From positions 248,001-312,000 of the forward strand of contig JADJVC010000002.1 in assembly GCA_016710685.1 (NCBI GenBank): DNA of 64,000 bases, in the 5' to 3' direction. Every line of letters starts with the position of its first letter. The stretch's first letter is position 1. Source of the DNA: Flavobacteriales bacterium. GTDB taxonomy: Bacteria; Bacteroidota; Bacteroidia; Flavobacteriales_F; PHOS-HE28. The position numbers and the translations under genes are program-made. Below the pieces are notes generated by a model, which had not been told where the DNA came from, ran no database searches, and worked only from the letters and a program-made list of their open reading frames with translations. Shown piece after piece: positions 37,151 to 46,425 of the stretch.

Positions 37151-38650
37151 ATGGGCACCGTAGCTAGACAAGCCACCTGGAACACCCTTCTCACCACAGT
37201 GGGCATGGGTTTGGGTTTTGTGAACATGGCGCTGCTGTTTCCGCGGTTGCTCTCCCCGGACGAGTTCGGTCTCACACGCTTAATGGTGAGCATCGCCGTG
37301 GTGGCTGCGCAGATCGCGCATTTGGGGGGGGAGAACACGGTGATCCGATATTTTCCCTATTTCCGCGACAAGGTGAACGGCCATCGCGGGCTATTTGGAG
37401 TTGTGCTGGGGGTGGCCACATTGGGCGGCTTCCTAGCCATGTTGGTCCTAGGGCTTTTCCTCGATCAGTTCGTGCGCTGGTTCAGCGACAGCAGTGGGCT
37501 TTACCAGCGCTTCGGGCTATTGGTGCTGCCGCTGGTATTGGCGGAAGTATACCTCTTGGTCCTGCGGGGCTTTAGCCGTTCGGTGAACCGTAGCATCGCG
37601 CCGGTTTTTGCCCGGGAGTTCCTATTACGGGTACTACAGACCGTATTGATCGCCGCCTATGCCTTATGGGACATGGGCTTCACGATATTCCTGCTGTTAT
37701 ACGTCAGCACCTTCGTCCTTACCACTGCCATGCTGCTGTTCGACCTCTGGCGTGCGGGAGAATTCCGGTTGGGCCTTACCAACATACGCGTGGGCAAACG
37801 CATGCGTAAAAGCATGGTACGCTACAGCTTGTTCACGTTCGCGAGCGGGATCGCCGGGATCGCCGTAGGTAACATCGACCAAGTGATGGTGGGGGCCATG
37901 CTGCACGATGGACTTTCCTATGTTGCTTTCTACGCGGTGGCCATGTTCCTCGCTAGCGTGATCACGATTCCCGCCCGTGCGTTGTTGCAGCCGACCATCC
38001 CCTTGTTGGCCGAGGCCTGGAAGAAGCGCGACAAAGCGAAGATCCAAACGCTCTACCACCGTTCTGCCAGCATCCAGCTCGTCGTCTCAGCATTCATTTT
38101 ACTATGTCTTTGGACCAATGCCGATGCTCTCTTTTCCTTCCTTAAACCGGATTATGCAATCGGCAAACCGGTGATGCTCATCCTTGGAATAACCAATGTG
38201 ATCAATCTCTCCACCGGATTGAGCGCCGGCATCATCAGCACCTCGCGCAGTTATTCGGTCGATGCGATGACAGGTGCCGTGTACTTGGTGTTGAACATAG
38301 CGTTGGACTACCTTTTCCTTCTTTGGTGGGGCATGGTGGGCGCTGCCTGGAGTTCATTTGTAGCTGTGGTGATCATCGTCGGTTGGCGCGTGATCTTCCT
38401 ACACTTCAAGTTCGGGCTCTGGCCTTTTGACGGGACAACCCTCCGCGCATTGGCCGTGATCGCGGCCGTGGCGGGTGCATTCTGGTTCCTGCCTCACTAC
38501 AGCAGTCCGATAGTGGACATTGGGTGGCGCTCCTTGCTCCTCACGGCGATCTACTGGTCCATGGTGCATTTGCTGGGCCTTGCTCCGGAACTCGGTGCCC
38601 AAGTCAGGAAAGTGCTACGTGGCTTTGCCGGTGCGCTTCAACGCAGTTAG
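37151..38650 (+). CDS. Polysaccharide flippase (Wzx/MATE-like, MOP superfamily)
   Basis: A 499-residue protein with about 12-14 membrane helices, the Polysacc_synt family pattern. It begins MGTVARQATWNTLLTTVGMG with a short cytoplasmic start, then LSPDEFGLTRLMVSIAVV (the conserved LxxxEYG-type motif as PDEFG). Later helices include VYLVLNIALDYLFLLWWGM, with the typical N-x-x-L-D/N motif. It moves lipid-linked sugars across the inner membrane. ATG 37151 is chosen because the upstream frame is a dispersed repeat. A second flippase lies at 58229-59571. Confidence 0.88.
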   Translation: MGTVARQATWNTLLTTVGMGLGFVNMALLFPRLLSPDEFGLTRLMVSIAVVAAQIAHLGGENTVIRYFPYFRDKVNGHRGLFGVVLGVATLGGFLAMLVLGLFLDQFVRWFSDSSGLYQRFGLLVLPLVLAEVYLLVLRGFSRSVNRSIAPVFAREFLLRVLQTVLIAAYALWDMGFTIFLLLYVSTFVLTTAMLLFDLWRAGEFRLGLTNIRVGKRMRKSMVRYSLFTFASGIAGIAVGNIDQVMVGAMLHDGLSYVAFYAVAMFLASVITIPARALLQPTIPLLAEAWKKRDKAKIQTLYHRSASIQLVVSAFILLCLWTNADALFSFLKPDYAIGKPVMLILGITNVINLSTGLSAGIISTSRSYSVDAMTGAVYLVLNIALDYLFLLWWGMVGAAWSSFVAVVIIVGWRVIFLHFKFGLWPFDGTTLRALAVIAAVAGAFWFLPHYSSPIVDIGWRSLLLTAIYWSMVHLLGLAPELGAQVRKVLRGFAGALQRS

Positions 38651-38677
38651 CGGGCCGGGTGACTAGATCGAGCTGGC

Positions 38678-39349
38678 TTACCCAGCGATCTCCCGGATCG
38701 CGAAGCTCAGGTGGCGGTCCGTCTCGTGGGTGAGCAAGATGAGTTCCCAATGGTATTTCACGCAGAACTCGTGCACCGCCTCCACCACGCCGTAACGAAC
38801 ACCGCCGTTCCAATTGCCGATGACATAATCGTGGCCAGCGATTGTGCCGCCTTTCTTAACCTTGGTGCGCGCTAGTTCCAGCTCGGCAGCGGTCACCGGG
38901 TAGCCATGGTCGGTGTCGATGTAGACCCAATCAAAAGAACCGTCCGGGAAACGGGTGAGCACATCCGTTGACAGTCCTAGGTTGATCACTACCTTGCCTT
39001 CGGCGATCTCCTTTTTGAATCTGTCCTCCACGCGTGATCGCCCGGAAGCATAGCGGTCGCTCCCCCAAAAATCCACCAAGTGCAGGACTTGCGGAGCGCA
39101 AGTGGCGAGGATCATCGCTGAGAAGTCGCCCGAAGCCACGCCCATTTCCGCCACTATGCCTCCTTTTGGGAAACGTTCCAGGAAGGCCTGTCGGTCGGTG
39201 ACAATGCACAAATTGGAAAGGTGTTCCATTCGCAATTCCACCATGGGAATGGCATCACTCTGCCGTTTGCGCGCCTGTCCAAGCAATTTGTTCAACCAGC
39301 GATACGCGGGCTTGGCGGCCCAATTAGGTAAAACGTTGATCAACGACAT
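38678..39349 (-). CDS. Class I SAM-dependent methyltransferase
   Basis: A 223-residue enzyme. GGIVAEMGVASGDFSAMIL is the SAM-binding motif I, LHLVDFWG the acidic-loop region, DWVYIDTDHGYPVTAAEL motif II, and KVKKGGTIAGHDYVIG follows, all typical of Methyltransf_24-like sugar or small-molecule methyltransferases. Start ATG 39349 (MSLINVLPNW) is preferred; ATG 39439 is possible but would overlap nothing conserved. It is convergent with the flippase (gap 27 nt) and divergent from the TylF-like gene. Confidence 0.8.
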   Translation of the reverse strand: MSLINVLPNWAAKPAYRWLNKLLGQARKRQSDAIPMVELRMEHLSNLCIVTDRQAFLERFPKGGIVAEMGVASGDFSAMILATCAPQVLHLVDFWGSDRYASGRSRVEDRFKKEIAEGKVVINLGLSTDVLTRFPDGSFDWVYIDTDHGYPVTAAELELARTKVKKGGTIAGHDYVIGNWNGGVRYGVVEAVHEFCVKYHWELILLTHETDRHLSFAIREIAG

Positions 39350-39460
39350 GGGTTCGGTAAGAAGTGGCGCAAGATACTTTTGATAGGCTTGTGTAATCTT
39401 GCAGCGATCGCACTTCAAGTTGGTACCGTCACCACGCATTGAAAGTCGATCCTTTGAACA

Positions 39461-40239
39461 ATGGCAGCAACGGTGGTAGGGAAGGTGGCGCGGAACGTGG
39501 GCCAATGGTTGATCGCGAACAGCGGGACCCAAGTGAAGGACCCTGCCCTGGTGGGGGACCCTCTTTTCGTGAAACTTTACGCCGCTTGTTCACCCTATAC
39601 CATGACCTCAAGGAGCGCATGTATGCGTTGTATGCTGCATGCATGCATGTGGTGGACACCGGACTTGACGGTGCCTTCGTTGAATGTGGCGTATGGAAAG
39701 GAGGCAGCGCCATGATGATGGCCGCATGCCTCAAGAGCAAAGGCAAAACGGATCGAGACATCTATCTCTACGACACCTTTGAGGGGATGCCCAAGCCGGA
39801 GGAGATGGACCGCAGCTTCACCGGAGAGAATGCTCAGGGCCAATTCGAATCAAGCGCCATCGATGAGGATTCTTCCACATGGTGCTATTCTTCCATTGAT
39901 GAGGTAAAGCGGAACATGATCAGCGTCGGCTATCCGGAGGAACGCATCCACATGATCAAGGGCAAGGTTGAAGAGTCGTTACCTGCACAAGCACCTACAG
40001 GGCCGATCGCGTTGCTTCGGTTGGACACGGATTGGTATTCATCCACCCAACAGGAACTCTTGCATTTGTATCCGCTGCTGGTAAAGCGTGGCGTTCTGAT
40101 CATCGATGACTTCGGCCATTGGGAAGGAGCGCAGAAGGCGGTACTGGAATATTTTAAAGAGCATGCGGTGAACATGCTCCTGAACAGGATCGACTATACC
40201 GGACGGATCGGCATCAAGGTGGATGGGCCAATGCGGTAA
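39461..40239 (+). pseudogene. TylF/MycF-type sugar O-methyltransferase (one-base frameshift)
   Basis: Starts MAATVVGKVARNVGQWLI at 39461 and runs to SPYTMTS. Then the frame changes near 39611, where one base seems missing in ACCTCAAGG, and continues KERMYALYAAC, DGAFVECGVWKGGSAMM, LYDTFEGMPKPEEM, LLRLDTDWYSSTQQEL and IDDFGHWEGAQKAV. These are the conserved TylF motifs, including the metal-binding aspartates. An alternative 266-residue frame starting at 39439 lacks the conserved PYTMTS N-terminus. Likely methylates a sugar of the surface polymer. Joined length is about 259 residues. Confidence 0.85.
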
Positions 40240-40320
40240 ATAAGGCCGAGCAAGGCACGCTTACGCCATTCACGGCAATTCCCCCTTACCTGAGACAGAT
40301 CGCACGGGTGGCAAGCAAGG

Positions 40321-41027
40321 CTACCCTGTGGAAACCATGGGATCTCCGTAATACTTGGCGAGCATCCGGGGCCATTCATCAGCACCGGGCCATGGTGTAT
40401 GCCGATTGACAAGCCAGTGCTGTTTGAATTCCCGGTTGTCCACTTCGTAGCAGGAACCGGAGTTCACTTCACGGATCACGGCCTTTTTGTTCAGGATGTG
40501 TTCCATTACTGCTACCAGGTCCGGTACGGATACAGGCTGGTCATAACAGACATTCAAGGTCTTGCCACGCGAGAAGGCGTCCGTTAGCAGGGGTATGCAG
40601 CTAGCGCTGACCCTATCTACGCCCATTAAATACCTGCATGCTTTTACGTGGACATTGATCGTCTCGCCGGCAAGTATCCGGTCCCTGATATAATTGCACA
40701 ATGTGTGTGGGTTGGGTGCATGCCCCACCACGTTCGGCAGGCGGAGTATCGTGTGGTTCTTGAATTGGGTCCGGATCAGTTCTTCCATCCGCCTCTTGTG
40801 GCGGATGTATCCTGAATCCTTGAGTTCAGGGTCAAATAGGCTACATGTGCTGAAGTAGGTCAACCGTGCCTGTGTGCCTATCTGGGCCAATAGCAGGTTA
40901 CCTTCACGGGCATAGTCAGCTTCGGTAGCCGTAGAAGAGTTTGACACCCTGAAGCAAACACAAGGACCCGGTCATCGTCCTTGAAGGAATCGAATGCACG
41001 TGCGAGTAAGCCGGAACCGATGATCAT
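40321..41027 (-). pseudogene. NAD(P)-dependent sugar epimerase/oxidoreductase, SDR-like (one-base frameshift)
   Basis: Starts MIIGSGLLARAFDSF (41027), the dinucleotide-binding glycine motif, reaches VFASG, then loses frame near 40949 where a run of four G is read as three. It resumes VSNSSTATEADYAREGNLLL, LTYFSTCSLFDP and YIRHKRRMEELI, which includes the S and YxxxK-like catalytic pattern, then LRLPNVVGHAPNPHT and a C-terminal part ending YYGDPMVSTG. Joined length about 235 residues. It resembles extended SDRs that modify nucleotide sugars; exact reaction unknown. Confidence 0.78.
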
Positions 41028-41080
41028 TTATGGCGCAAAGAAAGGGGGTCGGGACGATCTGACCCGATTAGCTTCGCCGC

Positions 41081-42166
41081 ATGGACGCAAATGTTGGACC
41101 AAAGCGCAGGCTTGTCTACAGCACTCCTGTGCTTATTTCCTTCGCGCGGAATGACATCGCGCTGCTGAGCGAGGCATTCGAGGTGTCCGTGTTCCACTTC
41201 AAGCCGAAGCGCAAATGGATCACCCCGTTCAGCTTGCTGAACCAACTTTTCTTTCTGTTGCGTACCGTGCCGGGAAGTTCCGTTATCGTGTGCCAGTTCG
41301 CGGGTTACCATTCATTGCTGCCCTGCATTTTCGGGCGGGTCTTCCGCAAGCCCGTGCTGCTGGTGCTCGGGGGCACGGACTGCGTGAAGTTCCCGTCGAT
41401 CGGGTACGGCAATTTCACCCGTTGGCCCCTTGGAACCGTCACACGATGGTCCTTGCAACTTGCGGATCATCTGGCACCGGTGGACGAGAGCCTTGTGGAA
41501 AGTGAGCACAAGTACACTTCTGACCCGCGCGACCCGGTGGTGCAGGGTTATCGCGGACTTTTCCCTGAGATCCGCACCCCGTATACGGTGATCGCCTACG
41601 GCTATGATCCGCAGCGTTTCAAATGCGAGGTGGATAAGACGGAGGGTTCCTTCATAACTGCGGCACAGATGAACGTGCCGAACTTCCACCGCAAAGGGAT
41701 CGACTTGATCTTCCAAATGGCCGACCGCTTCCCGCAGTGCAGGTTCACCATCCTGGGCAACACGTCTGCCATGAAATATGAGCGGGTCCCTTCGAACGTA
41801 AAACTGTACGGCTTCATTCCCTATGAGGAGCTTCCGGGATTCTATGCGCGACACCGTTTTTACCTCCAGCTTTCCATTTGGGAGGGCTTCCCCAGCGCGC
41901 CGTGCGAGGCCATGCTCTGCGAATGCGTGCCCATTGCCAGTTCAGTAGCCGCTCTACCGGAGATCGTCGGTGATACCGGTTTTATCCTGCAGACGAAATC
42001 CGCAGACCGGTTGAAAGAGCTTCTGGACACCGCGCTGGCTTCGGACCAAGTTGCTCTTGGGCGACGGGCAAGACAGCATATCATGGACAGTTTTCCACCA
42101 TCGGAAAGGCGGAAGTTGCTCGACCTCGTGGAAAAAATGGTCGCAAAAAAGCGACGAACCGGATAG
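41081..42166 (+). CDS. Glycosyltransferase family 4
   Basis: A 361-residue GT-B protein. Visible: VCQFAGYHSLLPCIFGRVF, LVLGGTDCVKFPSIG, APVDESLVESEHKY and VIAYGYDPQRF (domain linker). Then come FHRKGIDLIFQMADRFP and IWEGFPSAPCEAMLCECVP, with the conserved E-x7-E pair for donor binding, and PEIVGDTGFIL. Likely a cytoplasmic enzyme adding one sugar to a lipid-linked glycan. It stands between the divergent SDR gene and the convergent M1 peptidase gene. Confidence 0.86.
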   Translation: MDANVGPKRRLVYSTPVLISFARNDIALLSEAFEVSVFHFKPKRKWITPFSLLNQLFFLLRTVPGSSVIVCQFAGYHSLLPCIFGRVFRKPVLLVLGGTDCVKFPSIGYGNFTRWPLGTVTRWSLQLADHLAPVDESLVESEHKYTSDPRDPVVQGYRGLFPEIRTPYTVIAYGYDPQRFKCEVDKTEGSFITAAQMNVPNFHRKGIDLIFQMADRFPQCRFTILGNTSAMKYERVPSNVKLYGFIPYEELPGFYARHRFYLQLSIWEGFPSAPCEAMLCECVPIASSVAALPEIVGDTGFILQTKSADRLKELLDTALASDQVALGRRARQHIMDSFPPSERRKLLDLVEKMVAKKRRTG

Positions 42167-42184
42167 GACCGGGCTTTCAATCTT

Positions 42185-45100
42185 TCAAAAACTCCGCCCA
42201 ACGCCCACCACAAACCGGAACGCGAAATAATCCGTTTCCCCGGCGGGGAGATTGGACAACACCAACGGCATGTCAAAGCGGATGGTCAACGGCTTAATGT
42301 CTTGCAACGGGCCGAACTTTTTAATGGTGAGCGCGGCACCGGCACCGGCATCGGCACGGGGCATGGCCAATTGCAATTTGCTCTTGCCTTTTTCGCCGAT
42401 TTGGCGGTAGCCCATTGAGCCGACGTCGCCGAAGAGGTAGACATCGAGGTGCAGGTATTCGGCCAACTTTCCGGGGCGGAAGCGCACGAGTCCGTCCAGG
42501 TCCAATTCCGCATTTGCGGCAGCGCCGGTGTTGCCTGCTATTGAGCGGAAGATGTTGTTGTCCGCATCGTATTCCGGGGCTATGTAACCGGCATAGCCGC
42601 GCAGGCCGAGGCCACCGCCTTGTTGGAAGTGGTTCACTCCGGTGCCGTAACCCATCCAATCGTAGGGCACGAAGCCGATGCTGCGCACATACTTATCGTC
42701 CATCATGTCCTCGGGCGATGCACCCGCGAGGTAGAGTTGGCTTTCCAGCGGTGTGTTGCCGGTGCCGTATTGTGCCAGCAGGCGTGTGTGCAGGCGCAGC
42801 TTGCCGATTTTAGCGGTGCTGATGTTGGTTGCGGTGGCTTGCGCGAAGGGAAGTGCGGCCCCAATGCCGGCCGTGCGGATCTCCAACGATACCGCGCCGT
42901 CCAACTTGCGCCGGTCGTAGCTGTGGGTTACGCCGGTGTTCCATGTGCTGTTCAACGCGTTCAGGTTCCAGCGGTCCGGGTAGATCAAGTAGGTGAGGTC
43001 CGTACTGTCGCGCCGGAGCATGAATTTCATGTCCGTATGGAACGAGGTTGTTGTGAATGGAACGTTCCATTTGAAACCGCCCTGATATTGTTGTAATCCG
43101 TCGAGCAGGCGTGCGGCGAGTTCCATGGAAGAGCCTTTCAATAATTTCTCAGTACCATTCGTGTAGCGGAAGTTGAAGCTCACCGGATCGTATGCTGTGT
43201 TCACTTTCCCGCTGGGCAGATGTTGTCCAAGTCCCGAATTCAGCCAAGCGGTAAACCAGACTTCGTGCTTGTACTTGAGGTAGCTGCCATGGAAATGCAC
43301 GCCGACCTTGGCACCGTCATAGCCGTTGTACCACACGTCCGGCCGAACGAAACCTTCGTAGGTCCTGCGGTCCGGCCAATTGCGGATGTGGCTGTCGAAA
43401 GTGGTTTCGATGGGCAGTTTCAGGCTGTTGTTCAGTTGGTAGGAATCGGCGAGCCGGTAGGTGGGGTCGATCTGCACGTTCGCAATGCCTGTGGGAATGT
43501 CCACGGTAGCGGTGTATTCGCGTCGCAGTTCATCGAATCCGATCCATCGGGGCAGCACGGTAGCGCTGGTCTTCTTCACGAACCAGTTGTTCGGAATAAG
43601 GAATTTGAATTCGTGTCCATCGTTGGCGGTAACAGTGAAGTCGATAGGCATTTGCAGGTCACCGATGCGCTTGAATGTGATCTGTTGGCCGGCATCGGCG
43701 CCCCGGTTCTTCACGCCCTTCACGGCGTAGTCGATGCGTTTGTCCGTATCGATCCACTGGTCGAAGAACCAGTTGAGGTCCACCTTGGTGTAGTCGGTGA
43801 TGCTCTGCCGGAAATCCTCCACGTACGGGTGCTTGAATTTCCACTGGTTGAAATAATGCTGCATGGCGCCAATGAAAAGCTCATCGCCCAGCACGTATTG
43901 CAGGTTGTAGAGCATGGTGGCGGTCTTGTAGTACGCCATGCGGTAACCGGTGAATTCACGGGAAAATTCGTCGCTGTGCGTGTCGATGGGCGGCAGTTCG
44001 TCGCGCACGGCGGCCCGCATGTAGCTGTTGTATGCCTTGTTCTCACGTGCAAGCACGGGTTCCGTGTAGTTGAACACGTAGTTCGACTTCGGTGCGTCCT
44101 CCACCAGCGTGTCGCCGTCCACATGTTCTAATCCCCAAGCGGTGATGAACTGCGTGAATCCTTCGTCAAGCATGGCGCGGTAGGTCTCATTGCTGCCCAC
44201 CATGCCGAAGAACCAGTTGTGGCCTATCTCGTGCATAAAGAGACCGCGGTAGTCGGGTTCCTCGCCGCTGTCCAATGTCAACATGGGGTATTCCATGCCG
44301 TCATTCGCATCGGCCACCACCATTTTCGGGTAACCGTACATGCCGATCTGTTCACTGTGTACCTTGATGCATTTGGCGGCATAATCCGCAGCGTTCTGCC
44401 ATTTGGAGGCATGCGGCTCCTGGGCCACGGCGATGCATTTTATTCCGTTCCATTCCGCTTCGCCGATGCGGTACGTGGGATCTGCGGTGAAGGCGAAGTC
44501 ATGCACGTTTTCCGCATGGTATTTCCACGTTTTGCGCACGGCAGCGTCGTACGGCGTGATCACGGAGGGCTTTTCGTTCCACGGCTTGTCCCGGAAATTC
44601 TTGATGTCCAATTTTTCGCGGAGTTCAGCAGGCAGCACCTCATCGGGGTTTTGCAACCAGCCGGTGGCTTCCACCACCATATCGTTGGGCATGTCCAATG
44701 AAACATCGAAGGTGCCGAAGTCGCCATAGAACTCGCTGCCGAGATGTTGTTGGGTGTCCCATCCGAACTTACGGTCGTACGCACTGATGCGCGGGTACCA
44801 TTGAGTGCCGTCGAAATGTTTGAAGCCCCAAGCGTTGAAGAGTTTCATGCGCCCCATGCCTCCCCAATGCGTAGTGAATGTGTACTTGAACGCTGTGCTT
44901 TCACCGGGAAGCAAAGGCTTGGGCAGCATCACTTTCAGAATGGTATTGTCCAGCTCGCTTTGCACTTCCTGGCCGTCCACGGTCATGCTCGCGATGTCCG
45001 TGCCACGCTCCGGGTTTACCTTGTTGGGATTGCCCTTGGCGCGATTGCGGCCACCGAGTTCTTTCATGTAACTGTCTCGCTTGGCGGCGTTGGCGTAGAG

Positions 45101-45370
45101 GTGGAAGAAGACAAAGTGCAGCGTATCCGGGGAATTGTTCCAATAAGAAAGGGTGGCTGTCGCATCCACCTGGTCTTTCACTTCATCGAGGCGCGCGTGG
45201 ATTTCGTACTGCACGTCCTGTTGCCAATATCCCGGGTATGGCGGCTGGTTCTTCCAGTAGTAGGGGTTGTCCGCCTGGCGGAAGGAGTTCGGCGGGTGCA
45301 TCGCATCGAACTGTTGGGCGAACGCGGGCATTAGGGATGCCGAAGCAATAAGTAAAGCGATGGCTCTCAT
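42185..45370 (-). CDS. M1 family metallopeptidase fused to a C-terminal outer-membrane beta-barrel-like domain
   Basis: A 1061-residue protein. ATG 45370 gives signal peptide MRAIALLIASASLMPAFAQ. The N-terminal part (about 30-600) is an M1 (gluzincin) aminopeptidase: a beta-saddle, then the zinc motif HEIGHNWFFGMVGSNE, where the two His and a downstream Glu bind zinc. Relatives remove N-terminal residues from peptides. From about 640 to the end, alternating amphipathic strands such as DGAKVGVHFHGSYLKY, VSFNFRYTNGTEKL and LAGASPEDMMDDKYVRSIG lead to the terminal strand YFAFRFVVGVGRSF. It ends in Phe, as outer-membrane barrels do. The peptidase is thus probably tethered to the outer membrane. 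Confidence 0.85.
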   Translation of the reverse strand: MRAIALLIASASLMPAFAQQFDAMHPPNSFRQADNPYYWKNQPPYPGYWQQDVQYEIHARLDEVKDQVDATATLSYWNNSPDTLHFVFFHLYANAAKRDSYMKELGGRNRAKGNPNKVNPERGTDIASMTVDGQEVQSELDNTILKVMLPKPLLPGESTAFKYTFTTHWGGMGRMKLFNAWGFKHFDGTQWYPRISAYDRKFGWDTQQHLGSEFYGDFGTFDVSLDMPNDMVVEATGWLQNPDEVLPAELREKLDIKNFRDKPWNEKPSVITPYDAAVRKTWKYHAENVHDFAFTADPTYRIGEAEWNGIKCIAVAQEPHASKWQNAADYAAKCIKVHSEQIGMYGYPKMVVADANDGMEYPMLTLDSGEEPDYRGLFMHEIGHNWFFGMVGSNETYRAMLDEGFTQFITAWGLEHVDGDTLVEDAPKSNYVFNYTEPVLARENKAYNSYMRAAVRDELPPIDTHSDEFSREFTGYRMAYYKTATMLYNLQYVLGDELFIGAMQHYFNQWKFKHPYVEDFRQSITDYTKVDLNWFFDQWIDTDKRIDYAVKGVKNRGADAGQQITFKRIGDLQMPIDFTVTANDGHEFKFLIPNNWFVKKTSATVLPRWIGFDELRREYTATVDIPTGIANVQIDPTYRLADSYQLNNSLKLPIETTFDSHIRNWPDRRTYEGFVRPDVWYNGYDGAKVGVHFHGSYLKYKHEVWFTAWLNSGLGQHLPSGKVNTAYDPVSFNFRYTNGTEKLLKGSSMELAARLLDGLQQYQGGFKWNVPFTTTSFHTDMKFMLRRDSTDLTYLIYPDRWNLNALNSTWNTGVTHSYDRRKLDGAVSLEIRTAGIGAALPFAQATATNISTAKIGKLRLHTRLLAQYGTGNTPLESQLYLAGASPEDMMDDKYVRSIGFVPYDWMGYGTGVNHFQQGGGLGLRGYAGYIAPEYDADNNIFRSIAGNTGAAANAELDLDGLVRFRPGKLAEYLHLDVYLFGDVGSMGYRQIGEKGKSKLQLAMPRADAGAGAALTIKKFGPLQDIKPLTIRFDMPLVLSNLPAGETDYFAFRFVVGVGRSF

Positions 45371-45445
45371 GTTCGTGTTCGCTCCGCTTGGTTGCATAGG
45401 CGCGGTTGCCGGGCGAATTTATCTCTTGTGCCGCGTACCACACCC

Positions 45446-46414
45446 TCAGGGCTTTCGACGTTCTTCATCGTCCACGGGTCTCAATGAGCTACGGTGCTCG
45501 CTGCGCGCTTTAGCGATGCTGGAGTTGAGCTCATAGCCGATCAGCAATACGATCATGTTGAAGTAAAGCCAGAGCTGAACGGCGATGATCACACCGATGG
45601 AACCGTAAAGCGCATTGTAGTTGGTCACGTTATCAAAAACGAACGCCAGGGCGCGGGACAGGAGGAATATCAGCACGATGGCGAGCACGGCACCGGGCGT
45701 CACCAGCTGAAAGCGCTTTTTGCCCGGTGCACCTGCATGATAGAGCAGCGCGACCGCCATCAAAACCAGCATCACGGAGGTGGCCCAGCGCACGATGCCG
45801 AAGCCCACACTTTCCAGAAAATGGAACGCGTCCCCGTTGTCATGCAACAAGGAGCGGCCCCAAGAGCTTATGGTGAGCACCGCGGTCGCGGCCACACACA
45901 GCACGGTGAGGAGGAACATCAGGAAAAGGCTGATGAGCCGTTGTTTCCAAGGGCGGTACCAATCGGTTACGAACGTGCTGTGGCGGAAGCCTTGCAGAAT
46001 GGCATTTATGCTGTTGCTGGCGAAGAAAAGGCCGAGCACGAAGCTGACACTGAGCAACGCGCTGTGTTTCCGAAGTACCAAGTCGTGCAGAAGCCCTTCA
46101 ATGAAGCCGTAGACTTCCCCCGGCAGCATGGTCCGGAAAGCGCCCAAGAGCTTGGCTTGGAAGTCGGGAATGGGAATGAAGGGGATCAAGGTGAGCAATA
46201 CGATGATCGCTGGGAAGAAGGAAAGGAAAAGGCGGAATGCGATCGCGGCGGCGCGATTCACCAGATTGCCTTTGAAGAGCGCATGGAAAAAAAAGCGTGA
46301 GACGTGATACACGCTGAAATCACCGAAGCCGGGCAACACCACCTGCTGCAACCAATGTATAGCGCGCCTGTTGGCACGGGAGAAAAGCAGGCGGCGGACA
46401 ATGGGGACCGACAT
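45446..46414 (-). CDS. YihY/UPF0761 family membrane protein (formerly RNase BN-like)
   Basis: A 322-residue integral membrane protein with six to seven helices. FGDFSVYHVSRFFFHALFKG and RAAAIAFRLFLSFFPAIIVL match the conserved YihY N-terminal pattern. A long middle helix region includes LSVSFVLGLFFASNSINAIL, then YNALYGSIGVIIAVQLWLYF and MIVLLIGYELNSSIAKAR, the conserved C-terminal end. Function unknown; the old ribonuclease BN name is not supported for this family. ATG 46414 lies 11 nt after the nadC stop, so the two are cotranscribed. Confidence 0.88.
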   Translation of the reverse strand: MSVPIVRRLLFSRANRRAIHWLQQVVLPGFGDFSVYHVSRFFFHALFKGNLVNRAAAIAFRLFLSFFPAIIVLLTLIPFIPIPDFQAKLLGAFRTMLPGEVYGFIEGLLHDLVLRKHSALLSVSFVLGLFFASNSINAILQGFRHSTFVTDWYRPWKQRLISLFLMFLLTVLCVAATAVLTISSWGRSLLHDNGDAFHFLESVGFGIVRWATSVMLVLMAVALLYHAGAPGKKRFQLVTPGAVLAIVLIFLLSRALAFVFDNVTNYNALYGSIGVIIAVQLWLYFNMIVLLIGYELNSSIAKARSEHRSSLRPVDDEERRKP

Positions 46415-46425
46415 CGGTGAAGCGG

